A stretch of 64,000 nucleotides of DNA from Acidiphilium sp. (GTDB lineage: Bacteria; Pseudomonadota; Alphaproteobacteria; Acetobacterales; Acetobacteraceae). The notes under the pieces are model-generated. The model made no database searches and was not told the origin of the DNA. It saw only the letters and a list, made by a program, of their open reading frames with translations. The stretch covers positions 124,001 through 188,000 of the forward strand of contig JAQTXH010000005.1 of the NCBI GenBank assembly GCA_028688905.1. The letters run 5' to 3'. This document shows positions 55,426 through 64,000 of this stretch, in pieces; position 1 is the first letter of the stretch; every line of letters starts with the position of its first letter. Made by a program: the position numbers and the translations under genes.

Positions 55426-56109
55426 GCTCATGCCTGCCAGGACCATGTTGTTGGAATCGCGGCCAACCTTGAAGGTCGCCGGAATGCCGTCCTGAATCGC
55501 CTTATAGTGTTCGCTGCCGACGGTGGCGAGGTAGCGATATTGCAACGTTGCCGCGAGGCCGGGCGCGCCCGGGATCGGGAATGACAAACCGGCGATGGCC
55601 TGATAGGCGAAGGAACCCGGCGTGCCATCGATGTAGCTGCCGGTGCCCGGCACTTTCACATTGCGCCAGTCCATGAACTGGTAGCCAACACCCGCGCCGA
55701 CGAACGGATAGACGTAGGGAATGCCGACATCGAAGTCGTACAGGGCATTGACCATGGCACCGAACTTCTTTTCATTGCCGCTGGCAGTGTACTGCGAACG
55801 GCCGATGTTGAACTTGCGAGCCTGATTATTGAAGTAGTCGCCTTCGAGTTCAACCCGGAAGCCGTTACCAAACCCATAACCGACCGAAGCTTCGCCCGTG
55901 AAGCCGTTAGCGAACACAGCCTTCTCCCCGCCAAGGCTGGTACTGACGCCGTCGATCGAATAGCTTTTGACCTTACGGTTGTTCATCAAGTTGTAGCCGA
56001 GTCCGGCGCTCACATAGGGGCCGGTGACCGGCTGAGCCTTGGCCGCGACCGGCAATAGTGCCGGTACTGCAATAAAACTCGCCGCCATTAGTGTTGTGCG
56101 GAATTTCAT
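55018..56109 (-). CDS. OmpA-family outer-membrane protein (copy 1)
   Basis: 363 aa: signal peptide ending VAAKAQP, an eight-strand beta-barrel with aromatic girdle (YVSAGLGYNLMNNRK, FRVELEGDYF, YPFVGAGVGYQFMDW), a Pro/Ala linker (PAPPAPAPTPVAAPA), and the OmpA C-terminal peptidoglycan-binding domain (LVFFNWDKADL, NVNGYTDTSGSPAYNMKLSYRRAD; Asp and Arg bind meso-DAP). The C-terminal block is identical to that of the next gene. Such proteins link the outer membrane to the cell wall. Tandem paralogue of the gene at 56397. Confidence 0.92.
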   Translation of the reverse strand: MKFRTTLMAASFIAVPALLPVAAKAQPVTGPYVSAGLGYNLMNNRKVKSYSIDGVSTSLGGEKAVFANGFTGEASVGYGFGNGFRVELEGDYFNNQARKFNIGRSQYTASGNEKKFGAMVNALYDFDVGIPYVYPFVGAGVGYQFMDWRNVKVPGTGSYIDGTPGSFAYQAIAGLSFPIPGAPGLAATLQYRYLATVGSEHYKAIQDGIPATFKVGRDSNNMVLAGMSYELFPPAPPAPPAPAPTPVAAPAPAPARTYLVFFNWDKADLTPRATQIVAEAAQASQTTHVTSLNVNGYTDTSGSPAYNMKLSYRRADNVAAQLVTDGVPKSDIVIKGYGETHLLVPTGPGVREPQNRRVEIILN

Positions 56110-56249
56110 CTGTTGTCTCCTCGTGCGCCCGGACCCGTGTTGAAATATTCGAACCGGCTTGCCAAACGATGATCGCTATGTAGCACCGCGATCCGGTCTG
56201 GAGGAGGTAAGTAATGTGACGATCCGCGCCAACAGCCGGATTTCAACAG

Positions 56250-56285
56250 GCTGTGGCACACAAGCCACAGCACCAATGTGCCACA
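56250..56285. promoter_or_regulatory. Nested inverted repeats upstream of the OmpA-type gene copy 1
   Basis: GCTGTGGC (56250-56257) and GCCACAGC (56264-56271) form an 8-bp dyad with a 6-base centre; TGTGGCACA (56252-56260) is the exact reverse complement of TGTGCCACA at 56277-56285. The overlap of two dyads about 140-175 bases before the start of the OmpA-type gene (minus strand) suggests alternative binding registers or an alternative RNA hairpin. Confidence 0.45.
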
Positions 56286-56342
56286 TTCGCTTTATGACAT
56301 ATCGTTAATTGATCTATTCGTGTCGCGGCATGCGTTGAATTG

Positions 56343-56804
56343 GACATAAAAAAACCCCGGCCTGAGCCGGGGTTTTCCGAGGTATTTGCGGCGAAATCAG
56401 TTCAGGATGATTTCCACGCGGCGGTTCTGCGGCTCGCGCACGCCGGGACCGGTGGGGACCAGCAGATGCGTCTCGCCGTAGCCCTTGATCACGATATCGC
56501 TTTTCGGCACGCCATCGGTCACCAACTGGGCGGCGACGTTGTCGGCGCGACGATAGGAGAGCTTCATATTGTAAGCCGGCGACCCCGAGGTATCGGTGTA
56601 GCCGTTCACGTTCAGGCTGGTGACATGCGTCGTCTGCGACGCCTGGGCGGCTTCGGCGACAATCTGGGTTGCGCGCGGGGTCAGATCGGCCTTGTCCCAG
56701 TTGAAGAACACCAGATAGGTCCGGGCCGGTGCCGGGGCGGGAGCCGCAACCGGTGTCGGCGCGGGAGCCGGCGGGGCCGGCGGCACCGGCGGGAACAACT
56801 CGTA
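56343..56804. repeat. 462-nt near-identical direct repeat, copy 2
   Basis: Matches 54964-55425 with two mismatches. It contains the terminator and the C-terminal OmpA domain of the second gene. The next bases upstream of this block (toward 56805) diverge at once, so the boundary is sharp. Confidence 0.95.
56351..56376. terminator. Intrinsic terminator of the second OmpA-type gene
   Basis: The same 11-bp stem and CTGA loop as at 54972-54997, part of the duplicated block. It serves the gene at 56397-57506 (minus). Confidence 0.88.
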
Positions 56805-57506
56805 ACGCGCGCCGAGCAGGATTTCGTGATTGCCAGAATGGCCGACATTCACCACGGTGCCGTAGTCGTTGTATTTCCGGTCATGCGTCAGTTCGGTGTA
56901 CTGATATTGCGCGGTGAGGGCGAGGCCCGGGACCGACGAAATATTGTAAGCAACACCGGCACCGACATCGAACGCGAAGCTGCCATAGGTGCCGCCCATT
57001 TCCGAACCGTCGGCCGGCAGGCCGACATGCTGGAACTTCTGCCACATGTAGCCAACGCCACCGCCGACGAACGGCACAAAATTGGTGCCGGTCGGAATGT
57101 CGTAATAGCCGTTCAGCAACATGCCGTAGGTGTCGATGTTACCGTGAACCCGCGTGCCGCCGTAAATGCTGTCGTCGACCTTTTTTGCGCTGTTCTGGAA
57201 GAAATTCCCGTCGAGTTCAACGCGGAAACCATTTCCCAGGCCATAGCCGACGCCGACTTGGCCGGCATAGTCAGGGCGCGCGATGAGGCTGCCCGACTGA
57301 CCGGAACTTGGCGGGGCAACTTCGTATTTTTGGCTCTGCATGATGCTGGTGCCAAGACCCAGATCGACATAGGGGCCGGTTACGGGGGCTGGGCCGCCAG
57401 TTGCCATTTGCGCATGCGCCATTGGCGCTGCCGCCACAATTGCCGCCCCACAGGTCGCGGCAAACAGTATTGAGCGATAGTTCATAAAGCCTCCATTCGT
57501 TAACAT
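56397..57506 (-). CDS. OmpA-family outer-membrane protein (copy 2)
   Basis: 369 aa. Signal peptide ends AAAPMAHA-QMA. The barrel half (YVDLGLGTSIMQSQK, FRVELDGNFF, VPFVGGGVGYMW) is clearly related to the first copy but diverged, whereas the linker and the OmpA domain are identical. Upstream neighbour of copy 1 on the same strand, about 287 bases away. Probably one gene duplicated and then homogenised at the 3' end. Confidence 0.92.
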   Translation of the reverse strand: MLTNGGFMNYRSILFAATCGAAIVAAAPMAHAQMATGGPAPVTGPYVDLGLGTSIMQSQKYEVAPPSSGQSGSLIARPDYAGQVGVGYGLGNGFRVELDGNFFQNSAKKVDDSIYGGTRVHGNIDTYGMLLNGYYDIPTGTNFVPFVGGGVGYMWQKFQHVGLPADGSEMGGTYGSFAFDVGAGVAYNISSVPGLALTAQYQYTELTHDRKYNDYGTVVNVGHSGNHEILLGARYELFPPVPPAPPAPAPTPVAAPAPAPARTYLVFFNWDKADLTPRATQIVAEAAQASQTTHVTSLNVNGYTDTSGSPAYNMKLSYRRADNVAAQLVTDGVPKSDIVIKGYGETHLLVPTGPGVREPQNRRVEIILN

Positions 57507-57636
57507 CGTTGTGGCTGGAATTTAGGATACGTCAGATAAGTTACAATGATCTGATCTGCCTCCGCTACGCCTATGTCAATTAAGATCTTGTCATTTCAAC
57601 AATATTTACATCGTGATGCAAAAGCGACACTGCCCT

Positions 57637-58284
57637 TTACCCGCCCGTGCATCCGATCAGCCTGAAGGTCATTGCTGCATCGCCCACCACAGTGGCACCC
57701 GGTTCGGAGCGGATCAGCCATCCGCGAAACAGGGGGGAGCTAACGCTTGACGATGACGCAGGTGTTGCGGTTTCGGGCCGCACGGTCACGAAAATCGCGG
57801 CGTCCGGGGGCATATCTTGCGGGCGCACCACGCAGGCACCCACCTTGATCTCCAGTTTACCCTGGGAAACGGTGGACCCGACCGGCACCTGAATGCGCCG
57901 GACCGCGCCGTCTTCCTTGTCGAGCACATCGAGCACGGCGGTCGCGCGCCGGTCCCAAATCGGCTTGACCTGCGCCGGCGCGCTGGAGGTTCCGGTTTGT
58001 GTCGTTCCATCCGCCGTCATCGGTGGCAATGCGCCGGCTTGGCCACCCTGTGGCGAAGGCCGCTCCAACCCGGGCGGCGGTGCCACGGTGGGGGCCGGCA
58101 AGTCGGGGGCGGGCAAAGCTTGTGCAGCATCGGGTTGCGCCGGCAACGGAGCGTCCGGAACCTTGGTAATCGAGGGCGGCAAGGGCACCGGTGCCAGATC
58201 CGCCTGCCCGTTGCTTTGGCCCCAGGCCACCCCGCAGGCGAGGCCGAGCGACGCTCCGAGCCATAGCGCCGCGCGTCCGATCAC
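57637..58284 (-). CDS. DUF2155 periplasmic protein
   Basis: 215 aa. Signal peptide (ending AWGQS), a Pro/Ala-rich segment to about residue 100, then the DUF2155 domain: AVLDVLDKEDGAVRRIQVPVG, LEIKVGACVVRPQDMPPDAAIFVTV, RGWLIRSEPGA, final FRLIGC. Two Cys (KVGAC, IGC) likely form a disulphide. DUF2155 genes commonly neighbour Complex I NDUFA12 and Mla genes in alphaproteobacteria, as here. Function unknown. Confidence 0.85.
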   Translation of the reverse strand: MIGRAALWLGASLGLACGVAWGQSNGQADLAPVPLPPSITKVPDAPLPAQPDAAQALPAPDLPAPTVAPPPGLERPSPQGGQAGALPPMTADGTTQTGTSSAPAQVKPIWDRRATAVLDVLDKEDGAVRRIQVPVGSTVSQGKLEIKVGACVVRPQDMPPDAAIFVTVRPETATPASSSSVSSPLFRGWLIRSEPGATVVGDAAMTFRLIGCTGG

Positions 58285-58832
58285 GGCGTTTTGGCCGCGC
58301 CGTCGAGACCCGGCAATGCTGTCTTGCCACTGCCCGGCACCGGCGATGCGCCGTTTTGGCTGGTACCGCCCTTGGCGGCCTTGGTCGCGAAATTCGCCGC
58401 GCTGAAGACGAATTTGCCAAGCAGCGATTCGATGTTGATCGCCGACTGGGTCACCACGATCGCGCCGCCCTGCTTGAGCATGGCGTCGTCCCCGCCGGGT
58501 GCAATCGACAAATAATCGCCGCCCAGCAACGAGGCGCTTTCGATCGCGGCGCTGCTGTCTTTCGGCACTTGCACCTTGGGATCGACGCTGAAATCGACAA
58601 CCGCGGCGTAAGTCTGGGGATCAAGATCGGTCTTGGTGACCTGCCCGACGGTGACGCCGGCGATTTTCACCGGCGAGCCTACCTTCAGCGGGCCGATATC
58701 GCCGAACTGGGCGTGCAAGATGTAGCCGCCGCTCGCCTGCGTGTGGGTGCGCGAAAAGGCGAAGGCGAGGAACGCGACAGCGATTACGATAACCGCGAGG
58801 CCGGCAATGATTTCGGAAACACGACGCTGCAT
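58281..58832 (-). CDS. mlaD: MlaD-family lipid-transport substrate-binding protein
   Basis: 183 aa. One N-terminal membrane anchor (about residues 8-27), then the MCE domain: GDIGPLKVGSPVKIAGVTVGQVTKTDLD with the beta-barrel hydrophobic pore loops, ESASLLGGDYLSIAPGG and ESLLGKFVFSAA. MlaD hexamers shuttle phospholipids between membranes. MlaE, MlaF and MlaC genes are not in this window. Stop overlaps the DUF2155 start (ATGA), so both are made from one transcript. Confidence 0.93.
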   Translation of the reverse strand: MQRRVSEIIAGLAVIVIAVAFLAFAFSRTHTQASGGYILHAQFGDIGPLKVGSPVKIAGVTVGQVTKTDLDPQTYAAVVDFSVDPKVQVPKDSSAAIESASLLGGDYLSIAPGGDDAMLKQGGAIVVTQSAINIESLLGKFVFSAANFATKAAKGGTSQNGASPVPGSGKTALPGLDGAAKTP

Positions 58833-58886
58833 CTTTTGCCTTTTTTCTGGCGAGGGGAACGCGGAACTGGCGCGGTGAAAGCCGGC

Positions 58887-59369
58887 TCAGGCGTTCGGTG
58901 TCCAAGGTTCATAATCGGCCGAGGCACTGGCCCGTGCGCCGCCCTCGTAGTCATGGCCCCGCGGCCGATAGGCGCGCGCGGTTCCGGTCAAATTCGGCTC
59001 ATGCGGCCGCTGCCAGGGCAGGTGTTCCGCCGCGGACAATGGCGCATCGGTAGTGAAGTGGAGCCAAGCGTGCCACTCCGGTGGCACCAGCGAGGCATCG
59101 CGCGCGCCGCCGGCATAGACCACCCAGCGCCGCCCCCGACCATCGGACCGGCTGGGCCGGCGCTCTTCGAAATACTGGTTTCCCGTATCGTCCTGCCCAA
59201 CCGCGCCGCCGCGCCGCAGGGTACCGAGTACCAGACCGGGGTTGCTGAACAGGGCGCGCCACCCGCCTAACGACGCCAGACTGGGAGATGCCTTCTCCGG
59301 GGCAGGGGATGTTTTCTGCCCTTTATGCCGCACGGCCCTGCCCGGCACAATGTCGTCGGTTGCATTCAT
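58887..59369 (-). CDS. NDUFA12-like Complex I accessory protein
   Basis: 160 aa from the ATG at 59369. The domain of NDUFA12/B17.2: GTLRRGGAVGQDDTGNQYFEERRP, RRWVVYAGGARDASLVPPEWHAWLHFTTD, LPWQRPHEPNLTGTARAYRPRG. This accessory subunit of NADH:ubiquinone oxidoreductase is a hallmark of alphaproteobacteria, from which mitochondria derive. An extra 50-residue N-terminal part (PGRAVRHKGQKTSPAPE) is not conserved. Lies 54 bases before mlaD on the same strand. Confidence 0.92.
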   Translation of the reverse strand: MNATDDIVPGRAVRHKGQKTSPAPEKASPSLASLGGWRALFSNPGLVLGTLRRGGAVGQDDTGNQYFEERRPSRSDGRGRRWVVYAGGARDASLVPPEWHAWLHFTTDAPLSAAEHLPWQRPHEPNLTGTARAYRPRGHDYEGGARASASADYEPWTPNA

Positions 59370-59530
59370 TCCTGTCTCTATAAGGGAAGCCGCCAGATCG
59401 GTCCATCCGTTCCGCACCGCCGCGTCTCCCCCGGTTTATCCACAAGATTTTGTGGTAGACGATCAGGATATCCACAACATAACGCCGATCCAATCTGGAA
59501 TCTGCTTTCAGAACGGGTTAGGATTGCTTT

Positions 59531-61072
59531 ATGTTCAAAGATCGCGCCGGTTCGCACCGTTTCAATCCGCCGCTGCCCTGGCGCGGTATCCGCATGCGGC
59601 GGGTCGAAGCTGGCGCTGATCTGGACGCCACGCCGGAACCTGTGGTGATCCCGGTCACGTGGCCGGAGCAATCCGCTGCCGGGCTGGTGGCGCTGCGCGC
59701 GGCTCCAAACCTGATCACCGCACCGGAAGCGGCTTCGGCCTGGATCGACCCGATCGCGGCACGCGCGTCCGCCGCCGGCCTCGATCACGATCTCGCGCCG
59801 GCGCTGCACGATTTGCTGATCGGCCGCCGCGCCGCACCCTCGCCAGGGGTTTGGCGCAACGCACCTGAAGCCATCCCCGGCTTTGTCGTCAACCTGCCGG
59901 AATTCCTCGACGAAGCATTGCAATTCGACGCGGTAGGCTTCGGTCGGGCGGTGGAAACCATGGTTGTCGCTCTCAGTCTGGTCGCCCCCTCGGCCCAGCG
60001 CCTCGCGATCGGCATGGCCGATTTATCGCTGCTGCTGGCCCGGCTCGATCTCGACTACGGCGGCGAACCGGCACGCCACCTCGCGGCGACGCTGGCCGCC
60101 CTGCTCGCGGCCCATGCGGATATTGCCTCCGCCGCGCTTCTCGCGCGCGGCATGGCCCCCGGCTACCCGATCACGGCACCAACTCTCCCCCGATCCTGCA
60201 CGATCGCCTTCCTGCGCGAGGCCGCTGCGAGCGCGCAGGCCCGGGCGGCATCCCTGGGATTGCGCCAGCACCGCAGCCTGACCGGGATGCTGCTTCCCTG
60301 CGCGGTCGAAACGGTGCTCGGTGTCGAGACCATCGGCATCGCGGCCCCTCTCTCGGCGTTGAATTCCGAGGGCCGCCTGGCGGCCTGGGCACACGCGCGC
60401 CTCGTCGCTTCCGGACGCTCCGCCGAGGACGCCCTTGCTGCGACCATCGCGGGAGCCGATCCGTTCGCCGTCGCCGACCGGGCCGCCCTGCACGCGATGG
60501 TCGAGGCGGTCGCCCCGTTCTGCGCGATCCTGCCGGAATCGCAGAGCGTTCTGCCCGCGCGACTGCCGGTGCGTAGTGCCGTGCGCGACAAATTACCGGC
60601 CCGGCGCGGCGGTTACACCCAAAAAGTCAATATCGGCGGTCACAAGGTCTTCCTCCGTACCGGCGAGTACCCCGACGGCCGGTTGGGCGAGATATTCCTC
60701 ACGTTACCGCGCGAATCCGCCGCGTTCCGGGGATTGGCCGATGCCTTCGCCATATCGGTCAGCTTGGGTCTGCAACATGGCGTACCGCTCGATGACTTCG
60801 TCGATGAGTTCGCCTTCACCCGCTTCGGCACCGCCGGTGCGGTCGAGGGCGATGCCGAAATTATTCAGGCAACCTCGCTGATCGACTATGCGTTCCGCCA
60901 TCTGGCGGCGAATTACCTTGGCCGCCACGATCTGGCTGTCGCCACCGGTGACGATGATGCGGATTCCGAGACCGGCGCACCGTTGCTGCCACTTGAATTG
61001 CCGGCGTCCGGTTCGGTGCGCGTGGCCAGACGGCCAAAACGCCAACCCCCCGCCCTCAAACTGGTGAGTTGA
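59531..61072 (+). CDS. NrdJ C-terminal-like (TSCPD) protein without the reductase barrel
   Basis: 513 aa. From about residue 354 it matches the C-terminal region of B12-dependent ribonucleotide reductase Nrd[101 protein letters not shown]. The N-terminal half ([20 protein letters not shown] and about 330 residues) is Ala/Leu-rich and not recognised. The ten-stranded catalytic barrel with the radical Cys is missing, so this is not an active reductase. It may regulate a real NrdJ encoded elsewhere or have a different task. Downstream RidA follows after two bases. Confidence 0.7.
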   Translation: MFKDRAGSHRFNPPLPWRGIRMRRVEAGADLDATPEPVVIPVTWPEQSAAGLVALRAAPNLITAPEAASAWIDPIAARASAAGLDHDLAPALHDLLIGRRAAPSPGVWRNAPEAIPGFVVNLPEFLDEALQFDAVGFGRAVETMVVALSLVAPSAQRLAIGMADLSLLLARLDLDYGGEPARHLAATLAALLAAHADIASAALLARGMAPGYPITAPTLPRSCTIAFLREAAASAQARAASLGLRQHRSLTGMLLPCAVETVLGVETIGIAAPLSALNSEGRLAAWAHARLVASGRSAEDALAATIAGADPFAVADRAALHAMVEAVAPFCAILPESQSVLPARLPVRSAVRDKLPARRGGYTQKVNIGGHKVFLRTGEYPDGRLGEIFLTLPRESAAFRGLADAFAISVSLGLQHGVPLDDFVDEFAFTRFGTAGAVEGDAEIIQATSLIDYAFRHLAANYLGRHDLAVATGDDDADSETGAPLLPLELPASGSVRVARRPKRQPPALKLVS

Positions 61073-61074
61073 GC

Positions 61075-62870
<1,796 letters not shown>

Positions 62871-62897
62871 GGACGATCCAACAAAGGTCATTTTTCC

Positions 62898-63494
62898 ATG
62901 AAATTGTTCCATTCCGCCACCAGCCCTTATGTTCGCAAGGTAATGGCCTGCGCGGTCGCGCGCGGCATCAATCTCCAGATCGGCAAAATCCCCACCAATC
63001 CACATGAAAGCCCAGCAGCGCTGATCGCGATGAACCCGCTGTCGAAAGTGCCGTGCCTGGTGACTGAGGACGGATTTCCCTTGTTCGACAGCCCGGTGAT
63101 TTGTGAATATCTCGACACGGTGGGCGACGCCTTGCCGTTGTTTCCCGCCAGTGGCCGGGGGCGCTGGGTGGCGTTGCGGCATCAGGCGATGGGCGATGGC
63201 ATTTTGGACGCCGCGGTGGCGCGGCGGATGGAAAGCGCCAAACCGCAGGACGCCGCGCGCGACGCCTTCATGCTCCGTCAGAAACAAGCGGTCGAGCACA
63301 CCCTCGCCGTGCTGGAGCGCGAATTACCCGGCAAGCAGCTCGATATCGGCACCATCGCGATCGGCTGCGCGCTCGGGTATCTCGACTACCGGTTCGCTGA
63401 GGATGGCTGGCGAGCCGCCCACCCGCGTCTCGCCACCTGGTTCGACGGTATTGCCGGCGAACCCGCCTTCACCGAGACGGCCCCACCAGCCTGA
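62898..63494 (+). CDS. Glutathione S-transferase family protein
   Basis: 198 aa. Thioredoxin-like half MKLFHSATSPYVRKVMACAVARGI, NPLSKVPCLVTEDGFPLFDSPVICEYLD (cis-Pro and GSH-binding SPV) and all-helical C-terminal half. Residue 8-10 (SPYV) indicates a Ser/Tyr-like active site. Enzyme or stress role not resolvable; belongs to the small bacterial GST group. The following gcvP is convergent and starts at the stop codon of this gene. Confidence 0.9.
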   Translation: MKLFHSATSPYVRKVMACAVARGINLQIGKIPTNPHESPAALIAMNPLSKVPCLVTEDGFPLFDSPVICEYLDTVGDALPLFPASGRGRWVALRHQAMGDGILDAAVARRMESAKPQDAARDAFMLRQKQAVEHTLAVLERELPGKQLDIGTIAIGCALGYLDYRFAEDGWRAAHPRLATWFDGIAGEPAFTETAPPA

Positions 63495-64000
63495 TCACTC
63501 CGCCGCTTCGGCAAACGCCGCGAGCGGCGCGCAGGCGCACACAAGGTTGCGGTCGCCATACACGTTATCGACCCGTTTGACCGGCGGCCAGTATTTGCTT
63601 GCCTGAACATAAGGCAGCGGGAAGACGGCCTGCTCGCGGGGATAGGCGTGGTTCCAGGTGCTCGCCATCACCTCGGCCGCGGTATGCGGCGCGTGTTTCA
63701 GCATATTGTCGGCGCGATCGAGGCTGCCGGCCGCGATCGCGGCGATCTCGTGGCGGATTTCGATCATCGCATCGCAGAACCGGTCGATCTCGGCTTTGGT
63801 TTCGCTTTCGGTTGGTTCGATCATCAGGGTGCCGGGTACTGGCCACGACATGGTAGGGGCGTGGAACCCATAGTCCTGCAGGCGCTTGGCGATATCCTCG
63901 ACCACGATGCCGGTATCGGTCTGGAATCCACGGCAATCGATGATGCATTCATGGGCCACCGTACCGCTCGCCCCGGTGTAGAGAATCGGGTAGTGCGGTG
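63495..64000 (-). CDS. gcvP: Glycine dehydrogenase (decarboxylating) P-protein, 3' part
   Basis: Only the last about 168 residues are in the window; the frame is open to base 64000. Sequence [57 protein letters not shown] and [24 protein letters not shown] is the C-terminal part of GcvP, the PLP decarboxylase of the glycine cleavage system. It ends one base after the GST stop (convergent, no terminator visible). Confidence 0.95.
   Translation of the reverse strand, partial: PHYPILYTGASGTVAHECIIDCRGFQTDTGIVVEDIAKRLQDYGFHAPTMSWPVPGTLMIEPTESETKAEIDRFCDAMIEIRHEIAAIAAGSLDRADNMLKHAPHTAAEVMASTWNHAYPREQAVFPLPYVQASKYWPPVKRVDNVYGDRNLVCACAPLAAFAEAAE

Overview
The window looks like a piece of chromosome from a GC-rich alphaproteobacterium, most probably of the Acetobacteraceae / Rhodospirillales type. 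The evidence is the set of lineage-typical genes (EipB-like DUF1849, GapR/DUF2312, UPF0262, DUF1244, DUF1285, DUF2155, an NDUFA12-like Complex I accessory protein, a NrdJ-type TSCPD protein, Cys-less HemB, RibB with a decayed cyclohydrolase II domain), strong G/C third-position bias and many ATGA/GTGA start-stop overlaps. The genus cannot be fixed from sequence alone. Both ends cut genes: uvrB at the left, gcvP at the right.

Layout. 1-2.6 kb: uvrB 3' part coupled to an EipB-like envelope protein. 2.7-3.3 kb: a histone-H1-like Lys/Ala/Pro protein on the minus strand. 3.3-4.0 kb: AT-richer non-coding stretch. 4.0-9.3 kb: DUF983, UPF0262, mtnA, DUF2272 lipoprotein, rarA, rluC in one direction. 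9.3-15.2 kb: tamA-tamB. 15.2-18.3 kb: a more irregular patch with a broken small gene, a membrane/GAF protein and an AT-rich isochorismatase-type hydrolase. 18.4-27.1 kb: a MacAB-TolC-like efflux operon (adaptor, TolC, ATPase, permease) followed by its own NtrC-type response regulator and histidine kinase; a candidate sigma-54 promoter and two matching dyads sit in front. 27.1-28.7 kb: an eroded patch with a GNAT gene and a transposase remnant, next to tRNA-Gln(CTG). 28.8-33.9 kb: ppx/gppA, rlmE, cca, a small lipoprotein, a CoA-type Nudix hydrolase and DUF1285. 34.0-40.6 kb: a MoxR / DUF58 / DUF4159 / membrane-protein operon. 40.7-42.3 kb: a Tat-exported acid phosphatase and wrbA. 42.4-49.3 kb (minus): a nine-gene, nearly gap-free operon rpiB-glyA-nrdR-ribD-ribE-ribB-ribH-nusB-thiL. 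49.5-54.9 kb: hemB, small stress/nucleoid proteins, pyk, a secreted protein and a tyrosine phosphatase. 55.0-57.5 kb: two tandem OmpA-family porins sharing an almost identical 462-nt 3' block including the terminator. 57.6-64 kb: DUF2155, MlaD, NDUFA12-like, a NrdJ-like protein, RidA, enolase, a GST and the gcvP 3' part.

The most interesting unit is the efflux/two-component operon. The sequence suggests a closed circuit in which the sigma-54 activator encoded at the end of the operon binds two ATCCC-N6-GGGAT dyads (centres 20 bp apart) and fires a -24/-12 promoter in front of the adaptor gene. Other points for follow-up are the conversion-like duplication of OmpA 3' ends, the truncated NrdJ-like protein, a 10-bp-phased GATATC array before wrbA, the MFS fragment embedded in the efflux operon and several eroded genes.
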